From Blautia sp900556555 (GTDB lineage: Bacteria > Bacillota > Clostridia > Lachnospirales > Lachnospiraceae): DNA of 56,768 nucleotides. Shown here piece after piece: positions 49,197 through 56,768 of the stretch. The stretch is from NCBI GenBank assembly GCA_964250615.1, contig CAXUGM010000021.1; one strand, given 5' to 3'. Below the pieces are notes generated by a model that made no database searches, was not told where the DNA came from, and saw only the letters and a program-made list of their open reading frames with translations. Every line of letters starts with the position of its first letter. Positions within the stretch are counted from its first letter, which is position 1. Both the position numbers and the translations under genes were made by a program.

Positions 49197-51121
49197 CGAT
49201 TGATATTGAAACTTTCTCAGATGTGGACCTCATTAACTGTGGTGTTTACAAATACACAGATTCCGACAGATTTGAAATCTTGTTGTTTGCATATTCCGTA
49301 GATGATGGTGAAACGAAAATCGTGGACCTTGCCTGTGGAGAGAAACTGCCGGATGAAGTTATGGAGATGCTTCTGGACGATACTGTTATTAAGACCGCTT
49401 TCAATGCGAATTTTGAACGTACCTGCATTTCCAAGCATCTGGGAATGAAACTCAGACCGGAGGCATGGAGGTGTACAGCGGTACAGGCAGCTATGCTCGC
49501 CCTGCCTCTTTCTTTGGAAGGTGTGGGTATAGTTCTTGGACTGGACAAGCAGAAGATGTCTGAAGGAAAAGACCTCATTCGTTACTTCTGTACTCCGTGT
49601 AAACCGACGAAAAGCAATGGAGGCAGAACAAGAAATATGCCAGAAGATGCACCAGAGAAGTGGGAGTTGTTCAAAACGTATTGTATCCGGGACGTGGATG
49701 TGGAGAAGCAGATACGAATGAAACTTTGTAAATATCCAATTCCAGTGAAGGAACAGCAGCTTTATTGTCTGGACCAGCGTATTAATGACCGGGGCATTAT
49801 GGTGGACCGTAATCTGGTAAATCATGCAATTGCCTGTGATCTTCTCTATAAAGAAACAGCGACCAAGAGAGCCTATGAACTTTCGGAACTGGAGAACCCG
49901 AACAGTGTATCGCAGCTTAAGGGATGGCTTACAGAAAAGGGCATAGAGGTAGATTCCCTCGCCAAAGCAACCGTGGAAGAACTGGTGGATAAGACTGAAG
50001 GGGATGTGCAGGAAATGCTGAAGCTCAGACTGGCAATGTCGAAAACTTCTGTTAAAAAGTACGAAGCTATCGACCGTTCCGTATGTAGAGAAAATCGTGT
50101 TCATGGTTTGCTGCAATTCTTCGGAGCAAACCGAACCGGGCGATGGGCTGGAAGACTTGTTCAGATTCACAACCTTCCACAGAATCACATCAGTGATCTG
50201 GAACTGGCAAGAGGTCTGGTAGCGGATGGCAGATACGATGACGTGGAAATGTTATACGAAAGTACACCGAATGTTCTATCAGAACTGATCCGTACTGCAT
50301 TTGTAGCAAAGCCGGGATGTCGGTTTATTATCAGTGACTTTTCTGCAATCGAGGCCAGAGTGCTGGCGTGGCTTGCCGGGGAAAGCTGGCGTTTGGAGGT
50401 GTTCCAGACGCACGGGAAAATATATGAAGCCTCTGCATCAGCCATGTTCCATGTGCCGATTGAAGAAATTACGAAGACTTCACCGCTTCGCCAGAAGGGC
50501 AAGATCAGTGAATTGGCACTTGGGTATGGCGGTTCGGTCGGGGCAATGACAGCGATGGGAGCATTGAAGATGGGGCTTTCAGAAGAGGAACTTCCTTCTC
50601 TGGTAACAACGTGGAGAAATGCAAATCCGCACATTACACAGTTCTGGTGGGCAGTGGATGAAGCTGCAGTTAAAGCGGTCCGGGATAAGAAACCATCCAG
50701 AGTGGGAAGGGTAGCATTCGAATACACCAGCGGTATCCTTTTTGTCACTCTGCCATCGGGCAGGAAGCTGTCCTATGTAAAGCCAAGAATGGGAGTCAAC
50801 AAATTTGGTAGGGAAGGCATTACCTATGAAGGCATCGGGGAGTCCAAGAAATGGATGCGCTTGGAAACGTACGGTCCGAAGCTGGTGGAAAATATCGTGC
50901 AGGCAGCAAGCAGAGATATTCTTGCGGAAGCAATGCTCCGATTGGAATCAGAAGGTTTTGACATTGTATGCCACGTTCACGATGAAGTGGTGCTGGAAGT
51001 TCCAGAAGGAAGATCATCGGTAGATGAAATAAATGAAATTATGGCAGTGAACCCGGAGTGGACAGATGGATTGCCATTAAAGGCAGCAGGGTTTGAAAGC
51101 CCATTTTACAAAAAAGACTAG
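49181..51121 (+). CDS. Phage family A DNA polymerase with 3'-5' exonuclease
   Basis: Replicative polymerase of the phage, 646 residues. A DEDD exonuclease domain opens it (LAIDIETFSDVD; later FNANFER; DVDVEKQ). The polymerase has motif A DFSAIEARVLAWLAG (near residue 385), motif B around KISELALGYGGS (near 440), and motif C VCHVHDEVVLEVP (near 605). TGGGAGGTCATACGG precedes the ATG. It belongs to the DUF2800-DUF2815-polymerase-VapE block. Confidence 0.93.
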   Translation: MDKQLAIDIETFSDVDLINCGVYKYTDSDRFEILLFAYSVDDGETKIVDLACGEKLPDEVMEMLLDDTVIKTAFNANFERTCISKHLGMKLRPEAWRCTAVQAAMLALPLSLEGVGIVLGLDKQKMSEGKDLIRYFCTPCKPTKSNGGRTRNMPEDAPEKWELFKTYCIRDVDVEKQIRMKLCKYPIPVKEQQLYCLDQRINDRGIMVDRNLVNHAIACDLLYKETATKRAYELSELENPNSVSQLKGWLTEKGIEVDSLAKATVEELVDKTEGDVQEMLKLRLAMSKTSVKKYEAIDRSVCRENRVHGLLQFFGANRTGRWAGRLVQIHNLPQNHISDLELARGLVADGRYDDVEMLYESTPNVLSELIRTAFVAKPGCRFIISDFSAIEARVLAWLAGESWRLEVFQTHGKIYEASASAMFHVPIEEITKTSPLRQKGKISELALGYGGSVGAMTAMGALKMGLSEEELPSLVTTWRNANPHITQFWWAVDEAAVKAVRDKKPSRVGRVAFEYTSGILFVTLPSGRKLSYVKPRMGVNKFGREGITYEGIGESKKWMRLETYGPKLVENIVQAASRDILAEAMLRLESEGFDIVCHVHDEVVLEVPEGRSSVDEINEIMAVNPEWTDGLPLKAAGFESPFYKKD

Positions 51122-51132
51122 GAGGATACAGT

Positions 51133-51570
51133 ATGGGAACAAAATACAATTCGGAAGGGTATCGTGATCCGACTGCACATTTAGGGATTGGTCTGGCAGA
51201 GCCGGAGCAGGCTCGTCAGATCGTAAGACTCACATACAGAAACGGGCGAATGGAACTGTATGTGAAAGAGTTTTTTCCCTGCACGATAGCAGTTGGAAGA
51301 AAGATATTCCCGTTAATCAAGAAATTTGCCGGGAAGAAAGACATCGAAAATTTACGCATGTTCTTGGAAATGGAGGTTTCTGAGCATAGTGAAAAGTATA
51401 AAGAATTTTCCAGACGCAGAGCATTGGAACCGGAAGGCTCCAGACAGTTTCATTTTTATAATGCCCGAAGCCGGGAAGAAAAGACTCTGCTTATCAGAGC
51501 CAAGAGCAATCTGGAAATGTTGACAGGAAAAGGGGGAGGACAAAATGAAGATCGCAGTATCAACGGGTAA
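51133..51570 (+). CDS. Phage protein between polymerase and VapE, function unknown
   Basis: 145 residues: LAEPEQARQIVRLTYRNGRM, then LYVKEFFPCTIAVGRKIFPL and a basic helical tail. No catalytic motif seen. It is consistently located here in related phages, as I recall. TAGGAGGATACAGT precedes the ATG and its end overlaps VapE by 26 bases. Confidence 0.7.
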   Translation: MGTKYNSEGYRDPTAHLGIGLAEPEQARQIVRLTYRNGRMELYVKEFFPCTIAVGRKIFPLIKKFAGKKDIENLRMFLEMEVSEHSEKYKEFSRRRALEPEGSRQFHFYNARSREEKTLLIRAKSNLEMLTGKGGGQNEDRSING

Positions 51571-53908
51571 TTCCCGAATGGAAAAGAAGTGGAATTTAAA
51601 AGAAATGGAACTTTCAGAGTTTCGTGACCGTATTTCACAGACTATCCGTACATCGGAAACGATGGAACAGTACCGCAAGATGTCGAAGGCACAGCAGGAT
51701 GATGTAAAGGACGTGGGTGGTTATGTTCTTGGCAGACTGAAGGGTGGAAGACGAAAGAAAGACTGCGTACTTTCCCGTTCTGCACTCACTCTTGATATGG
51801 ACTATGCTCATGCGGACGTTGCAGATCAGATTGAAATGTTCCAGACATTTGGATGTTTTATCTATTCCACGCACAAGCATACCAAAGAGAAACCAAGACT
51901 TCGACTCATTGTTCCTCTTTTAAGAGAAGTAACACCAGATGAATATATGGCAGTCAGCAGAAAAGTAGCAGAAGAAATCGGTATGGAGCTTTTCGATGAT
52001 ACTACCTACGAACCCAGCCGACTGATGTACTGGCCTAGTACCTCTGCAGATGGGGAGTTCTTTTTCAAAGAAATCACAGGTGATCCGCTTGATCCAGACG
52101 AGGTGCTTTCCAAGTACAAAGATTGGAAGGATGTATCTTCTTGGCCTGTGTCCAACAGACAGCATTCCATTGTACAGAAAGATATCAAAAAGCAGGAAGA
52201 TCCGCTCCAGAAGCGAGGCGTCATCGGAGCATTCAATAGAACTTTTACAATTACACAGGCAATCGACACGTTTATTTCTGATGTGTATCAGCCAAGCAGT
52301 ATGCCCGGACGTTATGATTACGTTCCAGCAGATTCAGCAGCAGGTGTTGTGATTTACGATGATGTGTTTGCATACAGCCATCATGCGACAGACCCGGCTT
52401 GTGGAAAGCTAATGAATGCATTCGATGTGGTCCGTATTCATAAGTTCGGACATCTGGATGCGAAGGCTTCAGAAGATACAGACTCTACGAAACTTCCATC
52501 CTACAAAGCCATGCAGGAATTTGCTTCCCAGAATGAACAGGTCCGCATCACCCTTGGAAAAGAGCGAGAGGCATCCGCAAGAATGGATTTTGCGGAGGAG
52601 GACTGGAAGAAACAGTTGGAATATAACCGACAGGGGATTCTTATCAATAATCTGAAGAACCTGCTCCTCATTCTGAATAATGATGAAAATCTGAAAGATA
52701 TTGTGTTCAACCAACTTTCCGATGGCATGGAGATCAAAGGGGAGGTGCCTTGGAGCCACCCATCCAAGTTCTGGAGAGATGCAGACGATGCACAGCTGAT
52801 TTCCTACATTGATCTGACATACGGGAATTTCTCAGCAAGAAATTATGACATTGCAGTATCGAAAGTAACCGATGACCGTTCCTACCATCCGATCAAAGAG
52901 TTTCTGGCATCGCTCCCGGAATGGGATGAAATCCCAAGAGTGGACACACTTCTTGTAGATTTCCTCGGAGCGGTAGATAACGACTACGTTCGTGCAGTTA
53001 CCAGAAAGACTTTGGTAGCAGCGATAGCCAGAGTGATGACTCCGGGGTGTAAGTTCGACACGATGCTTGTTTTATCTGGTCCGCAGGGAAAAGGTAAATC
53101 CACATTGATTGCAAAGCTCTGTGGGGAGTGGTTCAATGACTCGCTTCTGTTATCGGATACCAAAGACAAGACTGCTGCCGAGAAGCTGCAGGGATATTGG
53201 ATTCTGGAAATCGGGGAACTGGCTGGTCTTAAGAAAACGGATATCGAAACGCTCCGTGGATTCCTTTCCCGACAGAATGATATTTACCGAGCTGCTTTCG
53301 GTAGACGAGCGACTCCGCATCCAAGACAGTGCGTGTTCATCGGAACGACCAACGCAGATACTTACCTTCGTGACATTACAGGAAACAGACGCTTCTGGCC
53401 TGTAAAGGTTCCGGGCGGTGAGATCAGACATTCTTGGGAACTCACTCGTGAGGAAGTGGAGCAGATCTGGGCAGAAGCACTTCACTATTACAAAAAGGGT
53501 GAACCACTCCATCTGCCAAAGGAACTGGAGCCGATTGCAGTGCAGGAACAGAGAGAAGCAATGGAGCAGGATGAAAGGGAAGGAACAATTCGTGACTACC
53601 TTGAGATGCTGCTTCCAGAGAACTGGGAGTCCATGAACCTTTATGAAAGAAGGAACTTTATCAATGGGTCAGAGTTTGAGGGCAGCCGTAAGGTAGGCGT
53701 GAAGAAACGTACCCGTGTCTGCAATATGGAAATCTGGTGTGAATGCTTCGGAAAAGAACGAGGCAATCTGAAACGACAGGATGCCAATGAAATCGTAGCC
53801 ATTATGAGTGGTATCGAAGGCTGGAAGCGCCCGGAAGGGAAGATGCGCTTTCCTTTGTACGGAGTAGTAAAGGGATATATCAGAGACGAAGAAACGGAAA
53901 CAAAATAG
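51545..53908 (+). CDS. Virulence-associated E (VapE) primase-helicase
   Basis: 787 residues. The N-terminal half (about 60-330) looks primase-like, with TLDMDYAHAD as an acidic metal-site candidate. The C-terminal half is a VirE/SF3-type helicase with Walker A LVLSGPQGKGKSTLIAKL (near residue 505), GYWILEIGELAG and FIGTTNADTYLRDITGNRRF. Probably starts phage replication by priming and unwinding. AAAGGGGGAGGACAAA precedes the ATG inside the preceding gene. A 244-base structured gap follows. Confidence 0.9.
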   Translation: MKIAVSTGNSRMEKKWNLKEMELSEFRDRISQTIRTSETMEQYRKMSKAQQDDVKDVGGYVLGRLKGGRRKKDCVLSRSALTLDMDYAHADVADQIEMFQTFGCFIYSTHKHTKEKPRLRLIVPLLREVTPDEYMAVSRKVAEEIGMELFDDTTYEPSRLMYWPSTSADGEFFFKEITGDPLDPDEVLSKYKDWKDVSSWPVSNRQHSIVQKDIKKQEDPLQKRGVIGAFNRTFTITQAIDTFISDVYQPSSMPGRYDYVPADSAAGVVIYDDVFAYSHHATDPACGKLMNAFDVVRIHKFGHLDAKASEDTDSTKLPSYKAMQEFASQNEQVRITLGKEREASARMDFAEEDWKKQLEYNRQGILINNLKNLLLILNNDENLKDIVFNQLSDGMEIKGEVPWSHPSKFWRDADDAQLISYIDLTYGNFSARNYDIAVSKVTDDRSYHPIKEFLASLPEWDEIPRVDTLLVDFLGAVDNDYVRAVTRKTLVAAIARVMTPGCKFDTMLVLSGPQGKGKSTLIAKLCGEWFNDSLLLSDTKDKTAAEKLQGYWILEIGELAGLKKTDIETLRGFLSRQNDIYRAAFGRRATPHPRQCVFIGTTNADTYLRDITGNRRFWPVKVPGGEIRHSWELTREEVEQIWAEALHYYKKGEPLHLPKELEPIAVQEQREAMEQDEREGTIRDYLEMLLPENWESMNLYERRNFINGSEFEGSRKVGVKKRTRVCNMEIWCECFGKERGNLKRQDANEIVAIMSGIEGWKRPEGKMRFPLYGVVKGYIRDEETETK

Positions 53909-53915
53909 GGAAACA

Positions 53916-54125
53916 ATCGGCAATGGTGATGCCGATGTTGTCAGTTGCCATTGCCGATGAGGTATCCGAAAACGGGATATGAGGGCAAACGGAAAAAATA
54001 CAGTAACCGTAAGGGGTGCAGGGTGGCTGTATCCTATGTTGCCTATAAATATTCATTAAATAGAAATATATAATAATAGCCCCGTAGCACACGTGAATGT
54101 GCGTATTGCATGTATACGCGCGTAA
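53916..54125 (+). other. Structured non-coding gap between VapE and VRR-NUC
   Basis: ATCGGCAATGG (53916-53926) and CCATTGCCGAT (53948-53958) form a perfect 11-bp inverted repeat around GATGCCGATG. Further on GCACA-N6-TGTGC (54086-54101) and CGTAT-N7-ATACG lie together in a G+C-rich block near 54087-54124. No gene is seen in 53909-54152. It could be a phage replication origin or RNA element; this is not shown. Confidence 0.4.
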
Positions 54126-54152
54126 GAGGGAAATTGGGAAACGGAGGTTTCA

Positions 54153-54440
54153 ATGAGTTATAGCGAAAAGTACGTGGAACAAAAACTGGTAACCGAAGCA
54201 AAAAAGATGGGAGGCTTGGCGGTAAAGTTCGTGTCTCCCGGTTTAGATGGGGTGCCGGACAGATTGGTTCTGTTCCCTGGTGGCAAAGTGGCATTTGCGG
54301 AACTGAAGGCTCCGGGAAAGAAGCTCCGTCCATTACAGGAAAAAAGAAAGCGAACGCTGGAAGCATTAGGTTTCCGGGTTTATGTGATAGATAACGTGGA
54401 ACAAATTGGAGGTATTTTGCATGAGATACAAACCGCATGA
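54153..54440 (+). CDS. VRR-NUC domain nuclease
   Basis: 95 residues, the whole length being a VRR-NUC domain: EQKLVTEAKKMGGLAVKFVS, PGLDGVPDRLVLFPGGKVAF, ELKAPGKKLRPLQ. The D and E-x-K residues form the metal site. Such small phage nucleases probably act on replication or recombination intermediates, working with the following helicase. AACGGAGGTTTCA precedes the ATG. It overlaps the helicase start by 20 bases. Confidence 0.9.
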   Translation: MSYSEKYVEQKLVTEAKKMGGLAVKFVSPGLDGVPDRLVLFPGGKVAFAELKAPGKKLRPLQEKRKRTLEALGFRVYVIDNVEQIGGILHEIQTA

Positions 54441-55788
54441 TTATCAGAGCTTTGCTTCTGAATTTATTATAAAAAATCCATACTGCGGTCTGATCCTCGA
54501 CATGGGTCTTGGAAAAACAGTCATTACCTTATCAGCACTATGGGAGTTAATCCTTGATTATTTTACAGTCGGCAGAGTTCTTGTGATTGCACCGAAGCGT
54601 GTGGCAGAAGATACATGGAGCCGGGAATTTATGAAATGGGATCACTTAGCAGGATTGAAGATTTCCAAAGTGCTGGGTTCAAAGCAGCAGAGAGAAGATG
54701 CCCTAAAGGAACAGGCAGATATTTACATCATTAACCGTGAGAATGTGGCATGGCTGGTGGAAAACCATAAATGGAATTTTGACACTGTGGTGATTGATGA
54801 GCTTTCGTCTTTCAAATCAAATAAGGCTCAGAGATTCAAAGCATTAAAAAAGGTCCGTCCTCAGATCAAAAGAATGGTTGGACTTACCGGAACACCCTCC
54901 CCGAACAGCCTTATTGATCTTTGGCCACAGATGTATCTGCTTGATATGGGACAGCGACTTGGTCGTTATATTACGGGATATCGTGAGAGATTCTTTGTGC
55001 CGGACAAGCGTAATAAAGACATTGTTTATTCTTACAAATTAAGACCGGGAGCGGAGCAAAAAATATACAGTTTGATTTCTGATATTTGTATTTCCATGAA
55101 GGCACATGACTATCTGAAGATGCCAGAGCGCATTGATACCAGAGTGGAAGTTGCAATGTCAGATAAGGAACAGAAGCTCTATGACCAGTTGGAAGATGAC
55201 ATGGTTTTAAAGGTCGGAGAGGATGAACTGGATGCAGTGAATGCAGCTGCACTTTCTAATAAGCTATCCCAGATGGCAAACGGTGCTGTCTACGATGAAA
55301 ATAAAAAAGTGCTTCCGATCCATGACAGAAAGCTGGATGCTTTGGAGGATTTGATTGAAGCTGCCAATGGCAAGCCGGTACTTGTGGCTTATTGGTTCAA
55401 ACATGACAAAGACAGAATAAAAAATAGATTTGATGTAAGGGAAATCGATACAGCAAAGGATATTGCAGAGTGGAACGATGGGAAGATTCCTGTGGCACTG
55501 ATCCACCCGGCATCGGCTGGGCATGGATTAAATTTACAGGATGGCGGTTCGACCATTATCTGGTTTGGACTTACTTGGTCGCTGGAACTGTATCAGCAGT
55601 TGAATGCCAGACTCTGGAGACAGGGGCAGAAGAATGCTGTGGTGGTACAACACATTATTACAAAGGGAACAGTTGATGAAGATGTCATGAAAGCATTGGA
55701 AAGAAAAGATGCCGGGCAGTCGGCTCTTATCGATGCGGTTCGTGCAAGAATTGGAGGCGGAGATTATGAGAGCAGGAGAAGTGCTTGA
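54421..55788 (+). CDS. Phage SNF2-type helicase
   Basis: 455 residues, superfamily 2. Walker A LDMGLGKTVITL is near residue 30, the DEAH-box position reads VIDELSSFK (near 125), motif III GLTGTPSPNSLIDLWPQ, and motif VI QLNARLWRQGQKNAVVV near 405. I start at ATG 54421 behind ATTGGAGGTATTTTGC, which is better than an upstream in-frame ATG. Paired with VRR-NUC as in many siphophages. Confidence 0.9.
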   Translation: MRYKPHDYQSFASEFIIKNPYCGLILDMGLGKTVITLSALWELILDYFTVGRVLVIAPKRVAEDTWSREFMKWDHLAGLKISKVLGSKQQREDALKEQADIYIINRENVAWLVENHKWNFDTVVIDELSSFKSNKAQRFKALKKVRPQIKRMVGLTGTPSPNSLIDLWPQMYLLDMGQRLGRYITGYRERFFVPDKRNKDIVYSYKLRPGAEQKIYSLISDICISMKAHDYLKMPERIDTRVEVAMSDKEQKLYDQLEDDMVLKVGEDELDAVNAAALSNKLSQMANGAVYDENKKVLPIHDRKLDALEDLIEAANGKPVLVAYWFKHDKDRIKNRFDVREIDTAKDIAEWNDGKIPVALIHPASAGHGLNLQDGGSTIIWFGLTWSLELYQQLNARLWRQGQKNAVVVQHIITKGTVDEDVMKALERKDAGQSALIDAVRARIGGGDYESRRSA

Positions 55789-56251
55789 TAAATACCAGGA
55801 TTTAAAAAAGGAACATACGGTATTAAAATTCCAGCTTTCCAGATTTAAGGGCATTACGCCCGATGACATCATAGAGTCTATGACCTTCTCCCATGCCGAT
55901 GGGGAGAGGGTCCAGACAAGCGGTGTCAGCGATAAGACTGGAAAAATTGCTGTGAATTATAAAAAGATTGCAGATAGAGAAAATGAAGAATGGCTTTCCT
56001 ACTTGATTTCAAGACTTGAGTATGTGGAAACGGAAATCGAGTTCTTTGAATATACATTAAAAGGATTGTCAAATGGTGTTGGGGAGATCATGTGGGACAT
56101 GATTGTTGAATGCATGAGCTGGAATGACATAGAAGAAAAATACCATATCAGTCATGCGACTTTGGGAAGATATAGAAAGAGTGCCATTAAGGAATTGGAT
56201 ACTATTTACGAGCTTCGTGATAAACAGACTGAAATATATATGTTGGGATAG
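55766..56251 (+). CDS. Phage sigma-factor-like late regulator
   Basis: 161 residues. The second half, RLEYVETEIEFFEYTLKGLS then YHISHATLGRYRKSAIKEL, holds a sigma region 4-like helix-turn-helix, as in ArpU/RinA-type phage transcription activators that switch on late genes. ATG 55766 follows TTGGAGGCGGAGATT within the end of the helicase gene. A role in late transcription is inferred from position at the end of the early block. Confidence 0.75.
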   Translation: MRAGEVLDKYQDLKKEHTVLKFQLSRFKGITPDDIIESMTFSHADGERVQTSGVSDKTGKIAVNYKKIADRENEEWLSYLISRLEYVETEIEFFEYTLKGLSNGVGEIMWDMIVECMSWNDIEEKYHISHATLGRYRKSAIKELDTIYELRDKQTEIYMLG

Positions 56252-56262
56252 GAGAGAAAAAT

Positions 56263-56628
56263 ATGTGTAAACGTGGAGATATTTATTATGCTGATTTTGG
56301 AGAAAAAGAAGGTTCCTGTGAACAGGGAGGTATTCGTCCGGCGGTGATCGTCAGTAATAACAAAGCAAATGCGAATTCCCCTGTGATTACAGTGGTTCCT
56401 CTTACAACAAAGATCTGGAAGAAACCGTACCTTCCGACACATGTGCAGATACCATATTCTATTACGACCGGATTACATAGAAGAAGTATGGTATTGGCAG
56501 AACAGGTAGAAACGATTGATAAAAAGAAGCTGACCGAGAAGATTGGTGAAATTACAGATACGCTTCTCATGGATCAGATTACAATCGCCCTTCAGATACA
56601 GATAGGCGCATACGAGGAGTATAATTGA
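56263..56628 (+). CDS. MazF/PemK-family endoribonuclease toxin
   Basis: 121 residues with the MazF core: KRGDIYYADFGEKEGSCEQG, GIRPAVIVSNN, ITVVPLTTK and HRRSMVLAEQVETIDK. MazF toxins cut mRNA at short sequences. No recognisable antitoxin lies directly upstream: the preceding gene is a sigma-like regulator and no short acidic frame is visible. It may have been taken over for phage control, or be counteracted elsewhere. GATAGGAGAGAAAAAT precedes the ATG; a terminator follows. Confidence 0.85.
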   Translation: MCKRGDIYYADFGEKEGSCEQGGIRPAVIVSNNKANANSPVITVVPLTTKIWKKPYLPTHVQIPYSITTGLHRRSMVLAEQVETIDKKKLTEKIGEITDTLLMDQITIALQIQIGAYEEYN

Positions 56629-56630
56629 GG

Positions 56631-56662
56631 CAGTTGGGAAACCAACTGTCTTTCCTTTTTTT
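56631..56662 (+). terminator. Terminator of the phage early operon
   Basis: CAGTTGG (56631-56637) pairs with CCAACTG (56642-56648) around a GAAA loop, followed by a T-rich tract to 56662. Confidence 0.85.
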
Positions 56663-56673
56663 GTAGGAAGTGG

Positions 56674-56766
56674 TATAATGATGGCAGATGAAAATTTGAA
56701 TTTGAGGAGGTGATAAGATGACAGCATATATGAGATTAAGATAATACCGCGAGTTGTGTTGCGGTA
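56674..56766 (+). other. -10 box, 8-residue leader frame and hairpin at the window edge
   Basis: TATAAT (56674-56679) precedes a strong GAGGAGGTGATAAG site and an ATG (56718) opening an 8-codon frame, MTAYMRLR, stopping at 56744. TACCGC (56745-56750) and GCGGTA (56761-56766) then pair across ten bases. This looks like a leader-peptide or attenuator layout, or the start of an interrupted gene; the window ends here. Confidence 0.35.
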
Positions 56767-56768
56767 CA

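Larger units (their letters stand above)
27325..56768. mobile_element. Prophage or prophage-derived element inserted in yifB (right end outside window)
   Basis: From the yifB break to the window end all genes are accessory. They are a serine recombinase, an immR/immA versus cro-type switch, phage replication genes (DUF2800, DUF2815, family A polymerase, VapE, VRR-NUC, SNF2 helicase) and cargo including a GATC restriction locus. No conjugation or plasmid-replication genes are seen, and no capsid or tail genes either; these would lie to the right. At least 29.4 kb is present. The cargo half (34.7-43 kb) is visibly richer in A+T than the replication half, suggesting a mosaic. Confidence 0.85.

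Noticed and set aside
49217..50188. A 323-codon open frame on the minus strand
   Set aside because: It lies wholly opposite the family A polymerase gene, has no ribosome site and reads as a His/Phe/Leu-rich low-information protein; a shadow of the real gene.
1..56768. tRNA, rRNA, T-box or known riboswitch elements
   Set aside because: No cloverleaf, 3'-CCA stem or recognisable riboswitch core was found by reading either strand; a covariance-model scan would be needed to exclude short or divergent ones.

Overview
Organism and overall character. The window reads as a low-to-moderate G+C, spore-forming Firmicute of the class Clostridia, most likely family Lachnospiraceae. This rests on AGGAGG-type ribosome sites, TTG/GTG starts, a CIRCE-controlled hrcA-grpE-dnaK-dnaJ operon, a sigK gene split by an intervening element, and cargo resembling human-gut Lachnospiraceae genes. 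No rRNA, tRNA or CRISPR array was found. All family assignments are from recognition of motifs; no database search was possible.

Region 1 (1-21.9 kb) is conserved chromosome. It holds rho, an NCS2 nucleobase permease, uvrB, the heat-shock operon, prmA-rsmE, a cysteine desulfurase with thiI (tRNA 4-thiouridine), a degenerate HPr-like protein, mtaB, ireB-ruvX-DUF1292, ribonuclease J, a YlbF-family protein, a catalytic-domain-less MltG-like protein, and a trmR-U32 pair for wobble-uridine modification.

Region 2 (21.9-26.2 kb) is the sporulation gene sigK, cut in two by a compact 3.69-kb skin-like element. The element carries a large serine recombinase, a small divergent gene that could be its directionality factor, and an aromatic amino-acid decarboxylase closely resembling the Ruminococcus gnavus tryptophan decarboxylase. 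Joining the two sigK parts at a shared AAT restores a 208-residue sigma factor without a pro-sequence, so excision is probably the main gate on its activity. Finding an amine-producing enzyme as cargo of a programmed sporulation excision is the most striking feature of the window.

Region 3 (27.3 kb to the end) is a prophage or prophage-derived element that has truncated yifB/comM at its Walker B motif; its far end lies outside the window. Its left arm has a SymE-like toxin, a DUF3883 nuclease-like protein, and an unusual five-gene leftward operon: a zinc-ribbon-less serine recombinase, two free-standing paralogues of that recombinase's C-terminal domain, and two ParB-fold proteins. Next comes an A+T-rich cargo region of small regulators, a lipoprotein and an RNA-polymerase alpha-CTD-like protein. 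It also holds a composite GATC restriction locus: a DUF7004-like protein, a PD-(D/E)XK nuclease, a MutH/Sau3AI-type nuclease, Dam, a DpnA-like methylase and DpnII.

Region 4 (43-56.8 kb) is the phage immunity and replication module. It contains a promoter with an embedded LexA-type box, an immR-immA pair diverging from a cro-like gene with repeated operator boxes inside both promoters, and a replication block: DUF2800, DUF2815, NUMOD4-HTH, family A DNA polymerase, VapE primase-helicase, VRR-NUC, SNF2-type helicase, sigma-like regulator and MazF. This matches temperate Firmicute siphophages, although no structural genes lie in the window.
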